Below, in pieces: positions 31,511 to 37,260 of a stretch of DNA of 37,260 bases (its first letter is position 1; each line of letters starts with the position of its first letter). The notes under the pieces are model-generated. The model did not search any database. It had not been told where the DNA came from and was given only the letters and a program-made list of their open reading frames with translations. Position numbers and translations under genes: made by a program. Origin of the DNA: an uncultured Alphaproteobacteria bacterium (GTDB taxonomy: Bacteria; Pseudomonadota; Alphaproteobacteria; HIMB59; GCA-002718135). The stretch covers positions 1 through 37,260 of the forward strand of contig CACMPM010000014.1 in NCBI GenBank assembly GCA_902615625.1. The letters are read 5' to 3'.

Positions 31511-31536
31511 AAAAAAAAGGTGGGATAACCCACCTT
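31511..31536 (-). terminator. Rho-independent terminator-like hairpin just before nusA
   Basis: On the minus strand an 8-bp perfect stem (AAGGTGGG / CCCACCTT, bases 31536-31529 and 31524-31517) with a four-base loop is followed by a run of T (8 in total from 31518 to 31511, two of them in the stem). It is the only clear GC-containing hairpin with a T-tract that I saw. It stands 40 nt after trmB and 6 nt before the nusA ATG. It should terminate the miaB-trmB transcript, or act in the nusA leader. Confidence 0.8.
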
Positions 31537-31546
31537 AATAATATTG

Positions 31547-31574
31547 CGTATATTAATATTTTGCAGAATTTCAA
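31547..31574 (-). promoter_or_regulatory. Possible promoter of nusA
   Basis: On the minus strand TTGAAA (31574-31569), 16 bp, then TATACG (31552-31547), directly after the trmB stop. The start of transcription would fall near 31540, right at the hairpin, so the hairpin would be the 5' end of the nusA mRNA. The -10 is weak. Confidence 0.3.
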
Positions 31575-31576
31575 GC

Positions 31577-32233
31577 TTATAATTTTCTCAAGATGAATAA
31601 AGATGGTTTTCTTTGAGAATTAATTGCTTTTTTATAATATTTTGTCTCAATATCGAAATAATCTTTTATATGCAGATTCATTTCAGATTGGTTCAACCAG
31701 ACAAAATAGTCCTTACAATTATAAATTGAGTTTAAAATAAATCTTACATATGTTGTTGAATCTGTAGCTATATGTATTTCGCTATTCTCCTTTAAAGTAT
31801 TATGAAGTTTTTTTAAGAAATCACTAGTTATCAATCTTCGCTTTACATGTCTATTTTTTGGCCATGGATCAGGAAAAAATATCCACACAAGGTCAAAACA
31901 ATCTCTATGTGCACATTTTAAAACATCATATACATTTCCGTTATGTAATAGAATATTATTTATTTCATTCTGTTCAATATTTTTAAGTAAAATTATGTTT
32001 CCATCAATGTATTTTTCACAAGATATAATAACTTTGTCTAAAAATTGATTTGCAAGAAATATACTAGTTTCACCATATCCAGTGCCAATATCTAAAATAT
32101 AATTTATTTTTTTATCACAATTTTGAAACTTGTATTTGTTAACTGTTTGATAATATTTTTTTAAATCAATTTTTTTATTGCTTCTTCCTCTTGTTCTCCC
32201 AAATAAGCGATTGCTATAATTATTACTAATCAT
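31577..32233 (-). CDS. trmB: tRNA (guanine-N7-)-methyltransferase
   Basis: Methylates G46 of tRNA. 218 residues. Contains the SAM motif L-D-I-G-T-G-Y-G-E-T-S, the family signature F-F-P-D-P-W-P-K-N-R-H-V-K-R-R-L-I, and the late H-I-A-T-D-S-T-T-Y motif. Both ends are complete. It overlaps the end of lnt by 8 nt and is the last gene before the terminator-like hairpin. Confidence 0.95.
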   Translation of the reverse strand: MISNNYSNRLFGRTRGRSNKKIDLKKYYQTVNKYKFQNCDKKINYILDIGTGYGETSIFLANQFLDKVIISCEKYIDGNIILLKNIEQNEINNILLHNGNVYDVLKCAHRDCFDLVWIFFPDPWPKNRHVKRRLITSDFLKKLHNTLKENSEIHIATDSTTYVRFILNSIYNCKDYFVWLNQSEMNLHIKDYFDIETKYYKKAINSQRKPSLFILRKL

Positions 32234-33677
32234 TTTTTCTTAAATAATATAAAGTAGTTAATGTAAAAATAATAAAGAGATAAATTTTAAATATTAAATG
32301 AAAATTTACAAAATTATTATTTTCTTTGAATAATAATTTATGTTTAAAATTTTCAGTTCTATTAAATTCGGTTTTATTTAGTACAACACCATTATTATCT
32401 ATCACTGCAGATATTCCATTATTAGAAACACGAATAATCGGCTTATTAAACTCTGCAGCTCTGATTTTAGTGAGATAGAAATGTTGATAAGGACCAAGAT
32501 AATCACCAAACCAAAAATCATTCGTAATATTTACTATAAAATTACCTTTGTTATTAAATTTGTTTAAAAGCTTCCAGTAAAAAACAATTTCATAACAAAT
32601 CACAGGAATAAAACTTATATTATCAGATAAATTAATTATTCTTTCAACTTTACCTTTTGAATAATCGTTTTGACCCACAATACTCTCTAAAAAGGTCAGT
32701 GAATCTCTTAGTGGTAGAAACTCTCCAAAAGGAACAAGTATTTTTTTATCAAAGTAAGTTACATTTACTAAATTAATATTTACTAAACTATTATAATATT
32801 TATTATTTTCATATCTTGTAGCTCCAATTATTAATGTTTGATTTTCTTTTAAAGAATCTTTTATAATTTTTAGTTCAAGATCATCTAAAAGATAAGGAAA
32901 ATTATTTTCACCAAAGATAAGCAATTCCGCAGTACTTTCATCTATATGTTTAATTATTCTTTGAAGTTTTTTTTCAGGTGTCAAAAATTGGTCATTATTT
33001 TTAAAATTTAATTGGAAGATTTCCATATTAATTGTTTTAATTTTAGAATTATTTTTTTCTAGGTTAAAATTTGCAATTAATAAACTAATAATTGGCAGAG
33101 AAATAAACAGTGCTAGATATTTAAATTCTTGTTTAAAGTTTTCTTTAGTTAAAAAAATAAAAGGTATGCAAAATATCTGAATAATTAAATAACTTGAAAA
33201 TAATGTTCCAAATGATTTTAGAGAAAATAGTAAATATTCATTACTAGAAAGTAATAATGAAAATGTGAACCAAGGAAATCCATAAAAAAATATTGATATT
33301 ATATATTCACTAGATGTGAACATAAGTGGGATAAGAATGATTATTGGAATTTTTTTTCCTAATTTATAAATTATTGTAAAGATTAAACCTAAAATTACAG
33401 ACAAGAATATTATGAGTAGTAAAAAAACCGGAAAAAAATTTTTAGTTTCTTCAAGAACAAAAAAAGGATTTTTGATCCAAAATAAATAACTAATAAAAAA
33501 ACCAAACCCAAATATTGAGAATTTATTAAAAATGTTTTTATCACTATAATTTTCTTTATTTGATTCTAATAAAAAACAAAGGAATGGAAAAATGATAAAA
33601 CCTAATGGTAAAAAAAAATATGGTGGAAATAAAAGTGAGGTTAAAAGTCCTAAGATAAAATAAATTAAAATACTCAA
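32226..33677 (-). CDS. lnt: Apolipoprotein N-acyltransferase
   Basis: Inner-membrane enzyme that adds the third acyl chain to the N-terminal cysteine of lipoproteins. 483 residues: about six transmembrane helices (1-205), a periplasmic nitrilase-like domain and a C-terminal helix (about 455-478). The catalytic triad is E257 (F-G-E-N-N-F-P), K311 or K312 (L-V-P-F-G-E-F-L-P-L-R follows) and C361 (P-V-I-C-Y-E). Overlaps corC by 4 nt. Confidence 0.95.
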   Translation of the reverse strand: MSILIYFILGLLTSLLFPPYFFLPLGFIIFPFLCFLLESNKENYSDKNIFNKFSIFGFGFFISYLFWIKNPFFVLEETKNFFPVFLLLIIFLSVILGLIFTIIYKLGKKIPIIILIPLMFTSSEYIISIFFYGFPWFTFSLLLSSNEYLLFSLKSFGTLFSSYLIIQIFCIPFIFLTKENFKQEFKYLALFISLPIISLLIANFNLEKNNSKIKTINMEIFQLNFKNNDQFLTPEKKLQRIIKHIDESTAELLIFGENNFPYLLDDLELKIIKDSLKENQTLIIGATRYENNKYYNSLVNINLVNVTYFDKKILVPFGEFLPLRDSLTFLESIVGQNDYSKGKVERIINLSDNISFIPVICYEIVFYWKLLNKFNNKGNFIVNITNDFWFGDYLGPYQHFYLTKIRAAEFNKPIIRVSNNGISAVIDNNGVVLNKTEFNRTENFKHKLLFKENNNFVNFHLIFKIYLFIIFTLTTLYYLRKND

Positions 33678-34522
33678 TTATTTTTATTTACTTCAACAAT
33701 TTCAATTTTTCTATTGTTTGATTTAACAATCTTGATCCTAAGTTCATCGTTAAAAACAATTACTTCATTATTTTTTGGTATCCTATTTATTTTTTCATAT
33801 ACAAGACCGCCTACAGAAGAAGTTTCATCATCTTCATTTCTTGGAATATTAATTGAAAAAAATTCTTCCAAATCTTCCACTCTATAACTAGCATCTACAG
33901 TTATTGAATTATCTGATTTTTTATAAACTAATTCTTCATCATCTTCTGCGTCATGTTCATCTTCGATCTCACCAACAATTTCTTCAACCAAGTCTTCTAT
34001 TGTTACCAATCCATCAACACCTCCAACTCCATCAACTACTAGTCCTATATGAATTCTAGATGATCTCATGGTTTTCAGTAAATCTAAAATCGGAGATTTT
34101 GGAGCAACATATAATACATCTCTTATTATTTCACTCATCTGGAATGTATCCTGCGAAGATTTAATAAAATCTTTTATATGAAAAAAACCAATTACATTAT
34201 CAATATTTTTTTTGAATACTGGAATTCTAGAATGTCCCTCTTCCTTAATAACTTCTAAAATTTCGTTGTAAGATTTATCATGTTCTAAGGCTACTATTTC
34301 ACTTCTAGGTATCATTAAATCTTCAACACTTTTTTCATTCAAATTTACGATGTTTTTAATTAGATTTTTCTCATTATTATCATTTAAATCGTCAATATTT
34401 TTATTATCTTCATCATTAGCTATAAAATTTAAAATGTCTTCTTTTGTTGAATCATTGGATAATAATTTTTTAATTATCCAATTTTTCCAGCTCGATGATT
34501 TATCAGCGTTATTTGTGTTCAT
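33674..34522 (-). CDS. corC: CBS-domain protein of the CorC/YbeX (TlyC-like) family
   Basis: A 282-residue soluble protein. A pair of CBS domains (about 65-195) starts at V-E-D-L-M-I-P-R-S-E-I-V-A-L, the family signature, with G-H-S-R-I-P-V-F in the first repeat. A CorC/HlyC transporter-associated domain follows (about 205-280). There are no membrane helices, unlike the longer YfjD-type relatives. YbeX/CorC is associated with magnesium and cobalt efflux and, in the ybeZ-ybeY-ybeX-lnt operon, with ribosome metabolism. Gene order here is that conserved operon. Confidence 0.92.
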   Translation of the reverse strand: MNTNNADKSSSWKNWIIKKLLSNDSTKEDILNFIANDEDNKNIDDLNDNNEKNLIKNIVNLNEKSVEDLMIPRSEIVALEHDKSYNEILEVIKEEGHSRIPVFKKNIDNVIGFFHIKDFIKSSQDTFQMSEIIRDVLYVAPKSPILDLLKTMRSSRIHIGLVVDGVGGVDGLVTIEDLVEEIVGEIEDEHDAEDDEELVYKKSDNSITVDASYRVEDLEEFFSINIPRNEDDETSSVGGLVYEKINRIPKNNEVIVFNDELRIKIVKSNNRKIEIVEVNKNN

Positions 34523-35001
34523 TAAATTATGTAAGGATTGTTAATTCCAAATAATCCTAAAATTTTTATCTCCTCTCTTTTCATTTTTTTAAATTCTAAA
34601 TTTTTTTTATGATTATATCCGTTAATATGCAATAAACTATGGATTAATAGATGGTTAAAATGATTATATATGCTAATTTTATTCCTACGTATATATTTTT
34701 CAATAGTATCAATTGAAAAAAAAATATCACAATATAAAATTTTTCCAACATTTTTATTTGAGTTCTCTGTGATAAAAGTAAGAACATCAGTATCTGTTTG
34801 TTTATTTTTATAGGTTTTATTAAGTTTAATCATTTTTGATTTATCTGTTAAAATTATATTCAGTTCAAATTTATGATCTCTGTTAAAATAAGAGCTCATT
34901 TTATTTATAGTCTTTTTTGTAATAGTCTTAATTTTAGGTATTCGCCTTGGCCATTTTTTTGATTCTGAAAAAAAATCAACTTTTATGTTTTTCATATGCA
35001 T
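34522..35001 (-). CDS. ybeY: Endoribonuclease / rRNA maturation factor YbeY
   Basis: 159-residue metalloprotein needed for 16S rRNA 3' maturation and ribosome quality control. The zinc-binding H121-x3-H125-x5-H131 is complete, but the Asp normally before the third histidine is Asn (G-Y-N-H). T-D-V-L-T-F is the other family motif. The start lies 26 nt inside the phoH end; an in-frame ATG two codons later would shorten the overlap to 20 nt. Coupled to corC by a one-base overlap. Confidence 0.93.
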   Translation of the reverse strand: MHMKNIKVDFFSESKKWPRRIPKIKTITKKTINKMSSYFNRDHKFELNIILTDKSKMIKLNKTYKNKQTDTDVLTFITENSNKNVGKILYCDIFFSIDTIEKYIRRNKISIYNHFNHLLIHSLLHINGYNHKKNLEFKKMKREEIKILGLFGINNPYII

Positions 35002-35935
35002 TAATAATTTTTTTGACTAAATCATGTCTAACGACATCCTTTTCTGATAATTCAATAAAACCTATATCGTTAACATTATTCAATTTTTTTAATGCATCCT
35101 TAAGCCCGGAATCTTTTTCACTTACAAGATCGATTTGTGTAATATCTCCTACAACCACCATTTGACTATTTTTACCTAATCTAGTTAAAAACATTTTCAT
35201 TTGTGTTTTTGTTGTATTTTGAGCTTCATCTAAAATTATAAAACAATCTTCAAGAGTTCTTCCTCTCATAAAGGCAATTGGTGCTATTTCTATTGTGTTG
35301 TTAAGTAATTTTTTTTCAACCTGTTCAAAAGGCAGCATTGAATATAAAGCATCATAGATAGGTCTCAAAAAAGGATCTACTTTTTCTTTTAAATCTCCAG
35401 GAAGAAAACCTAATTTTTCTCCAGCTTCAACAGCTGGTCTGGATAAAATAATTTTATTTACTTTGCCATCTTGAAGGGCTGAGACTGCTTTAGCAACAGC
35501 AAGATAAGTCTTTCCTGTCCCAGCAGGACCAATAGCAAATGTAATATTTTTGGTATTTAGTAATTGAAGATATTTATTTTGTATTTCTGTTCTTGGTATA
35601 ATTTTTCTTTTTTTAGTCTGAATAAATAAATCCATCTGTTTGTCTGACTTAATATTCATAGATATTAAACTTTTATTATCTCTAATTCTATCCTCATCTA
35701 TTTCAGCACCATTTTGTGCTTCTTTGAATAAATTAAGAATAGTTTTCTTAGTTTCAAAAATTGATTTTTTATTACCTGATATTTTAATTTTGTTTCCACG
35801 GTATTGGATTTTAACTTGATTAATTTGTTCTATAAGAGATAAGTTTCTATCATTGATACCAAATAAGTTACTTAAGATTGTATTATCTTCTAATTCTAAT
35901 TCTAAATTTTCGTTTTTATTTACTATATCTGACAT
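34976..35935 (-). CDS. ybeZ: PhoH-family ATPase (YbeZ)
   Basis: 319-residue P-loop ATPase related to superfamily 1 helicases. The N-terminal part (about 35-75) is a KH-like strand-rich region; the ATPase has Walker A G136-P-A-G-T-G-K-T143, I-L-S-R-P-A-V-E-A-G-E, and Walker B F-I-I-L-D-E-A-Q-N. It partners YbeY in rRNA processing. Its start overlaps the miaB end by 13 nt. Confidence 0.94.
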   Translation of the reverse strand: MSDIVNKNENLELELEDNTILSNLFGINDRNLSLIEQINQVKIQYRGNKIKISGNKKSIFETKKTILNLFKEAQNGAEIDEDRIRDNKSLISMNIKSDKQMDLFIQTKKRKIIPRTEIQNKYLQLLNTKNITFAIGPAGTGKTYLAVAKAVSALQDGKVNKIILSRPAVEAGEKLGFLPGDLKEKVDPFLRPIYDALYSMLPFEQVEKKLLNNTIEIAPIAFMRGRTLEDCFIILDEAQNTTKTQMKMFLTRLGKNSQMVVVGDITQIDLVSEKDSGLKDALKKLNNVNDIGFIELSEKDVVRHDLVKKIINAYEKHKS

Positions 35936-37224
35936 TCAAGTGCAAAGTTAGTTGAGTTTGTAATTTTCACATTCATAATTTGATTTAAGAGATCTTTTTT
36001 AGAGTTAATAAATGTACTTTGATTGTAGATTGTACGACCTATAAATTGATCTTTATGCCTGCCTACCTTTTCAAATAATACTTCCATTCCTTTATTAACA
36101 AATGATTTATTAAAATTTATTTGTTGTTGTGTAAGTAAAGATTGCAAAGCGCTTAATCGTGCTTTTTTATCTAACAAACTAATATTATCTTTGCTTTGAG
36201 CAGGTGTTCCTGGTCTTGGACTATAAATAAATGAATAAGCAATAACAAAATTTACTTTTTCAATAAATTTCATTGTATCTTCAAAATCATTATCTGTTTC
36301 TTCTGGGAAACCGACAATAAAGTCTGATGAAAGAGCAATATCAGGGCGGACATTTCTTATTTTTTCAACTATTCTTAAATAATCATCAACTGAATGTTTT
36401 CTATTCATTTTTTTTAAAATTTTATCTGAGCCAGATTGAATGGGTAGATGAAGAAAAGGCATAAGTTTTGAATTATCAGAGTGGGCATTTATGAGGGAAT
36501 CTTTCATGTCTATAGGGTGGGATGTCATATATCTAATCCTTTTTATTTCTTCGATTTCACTGATTTTATTAATTAAGTAAGCTAGATCTTTTGATTTTCC
36601 ATCTGATGCTACACCGTGGTAAGCATTAACATTTTGACCTAGCAAAATTACTTCTTTAATGCCATTTGATACATATTTTTTTGTTTCTTCTACTATATCA
36701 TCAACTGGTCTAGAAAATTCAGGTCCTCTTGTATATGGCACTACACAAAAAGAACAAAACTTATCACACCCTTCTTGAATAGATAAAAATTCAGAAGATA
36801 AATTAGAAGAATTGAAAATTAAGTTTTTAAATTTTTCATTTTGTAAAAATTCACTATTTTCAATTTCATCGACTTTATCAATCATATCAGGTAATTTGTG
36901 ATAAGATTGAGGTCCAACAACATAATCTACTGAAGGAGATCTTTTTTTTATTTCAAGACCTTCAGCTTGAGCTACACAACCGGCAACTACTAATTTCATA
37001 TTTTGTTTTTTGTCTTTAATTTTTTTTACTCTGCCAATATCAGAATAAACTTTTTCAACTGCCTTTTCTCTAATATGACAAGTATTCAAAACAGTTAAAT
37101 CTGCTTTAGAAATATCTTTTGTTATTTTATATCCCTTATTTGAAAACAAATCTTTAATACGATTACTATCATATACATTCATCTGACAGCCATAAGATTT
37201 TATATAAATATATTTATCACTCAT
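35923..37224 (-). CDS. miaB: tRNA-2-methylthio-N6-dimethylallyladenosine synthase
   Basis: Radical-SAM methylthiotransferase acting on adenosine 37 of tRNAs. 433 residues. The N-terminal cluster domain supplies C13, C49 and C83; the radical-SAM cluster is C153-x3-C157-x2-C160 (C-D-K-F-C-S-F-C). S-G-S-D-K-I-L-K-x-M-N-R and a C-terminal TRAM domain complete it. The Y-G-C-Q-M-N start and C-V-V-P-Y-T-R-G identify MiaB rather than RimO or MtaB. First complete gene of the minus-strand run in the window. Confidence 0.97.
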   Translation of the reverse strand: MSDKYIYIKSYGCQMNVYDSNRIKDLFSNKGYKITKDISKADLTVLNTCHIREKAVEKVYSDIGRVKKIKDKKQNMKLVVAGCVAQAEGLEIKKRSPSVDYVVGPQSYHKLPDMIDKVDEIENSEFLQNEKFKNLIFNSSNLSSEFLSIQEGCDKFCSFCVVPYTRGPEFSRPVDDIVEETKKYVSNGIKEVILLGQNVNAYHGVASDGKSKDLAYLINKISEIEEIKRIRYMTSHPIDMKDSLINAHSDNSKLMPFLHLPIQSGSDKILKKMNRKHSVDDYLRIVEKIRNVRPDIALSSDFIVGFPEETDNDFEDTMKFIEKVNFVIAYSFIYSPRPGTPAQSKDNISLLDKKARLSALQSLLTQQQINFNKSFVNKGMEVLFEKVGRHKDQFIGRTIYNQSTFINSKKDLLNQIMNVKITNSTNFALECQI

Positions 37225-37236
37225 TATTAATATTTT

Positions 37237-37260
37237 TTATGAAGCATTTAGCATGAATAT
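37237..37260 (-). CDS. Possible 3' end of the gene upstream of miaB (window edge)
   Basis: On the minus strand one frame stays open from the window edge for seven codons (I-F-M-L-N-A-S) and ends in TAA, 12 nt before the miaB ATG. Given the dense packing of this run it may be the tail of the preceding gene. It is far too short to identify, and an open frame of this length is easily chance. Confidence 0.25.
   Translation of the reverse strand: MFMLNAS

Noticed and set aside
34522-35001. YbeY inactivated by Asp-to-Asn next to the third zinc histidine
   Set aside because: All three metal-binding histidines are present with correct spacing; a conservative change beside one is not evidence of inactivity.

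Overview
The window is chromosomal DNA from a very AT-rich alphaproteobacterium with a streamlined genome, of the Pelagibacterales (SAR11) or HIMB59-like kind. This rests on the RegB/RegA redox two-component pair, the rpsT-dnaA and nusA-infB-rbfA-truB-rpsO-pnp orders, the fabA-fabB-fabI operon, the miaB-phoH-ybeY-corC-lnt order, strong A/T codon bias, and almost no intergenic DNA (the longest gap is 145 bp). The genus cannot be fixed from sequence alone. There is no tRNA, rRNA, CRISPR array, insertion sequence or phage gene. Almost every gene is a recognisable housekeeping gene, and I do not see a new multi-gene system.

Layout: (1) 1-2853 (+): class I ribonucleotide reductase nrdA (5' end cut off by the window), nrdB and a glutaredoxin. 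(2) 2850-5730 (-): polA followed by a 42-codon gene for an ArfA-like ribosome-rescue factor. (3) 5762-8007 (+): an orphan ABC ATPase and an O-antigen-ligase-type membrane protein. (4) 7991-18124 (-): mutM, rpsT, dnaA, dnaN, recF, gyrB, regB, regA and a polyprenyl-phosphate-type glycosyltransferase, i.e. replication initiation genes running into a redox sensor pair. (5) 18126-23316 (+): ubiE, coaBC, a ThiF/MoeB-type adenylyltransferase, then fabA, fabB and fabI. (6) 23313-37224 (-): a thirteen-gene run, miaB-phoH-ybeY-corC-lnt-trmB, a terminator-like hairpin, then nusA-infB-rbfA-truB-rpsO-pnp and a glycerophosphodiester phosphodiesterase.

Blocks 1 and 5 supply deoxynucleotides, ubiquinone, coenzyme A and unsaturated fatty acids. 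Blocks 2 and 4 hold replication and repair. Block 6 holds transcription elongation, translation initiation, ribosome and tRNA maturation, RNA decay and lipoprotein acylation.

The points most worth a second look are the ArfA-like gene in the polA/glutaredoxin gap, the perfect hairpin with a T-tract a few bases before the nusA start, a MutM that has lost most of its zinc-finger cysteines, several promoter-like elements so close to start codons that the mRNAs would be nearly leaderless, and the RegB/RegA pair attached to the gyrB end of the dnaA cluster.
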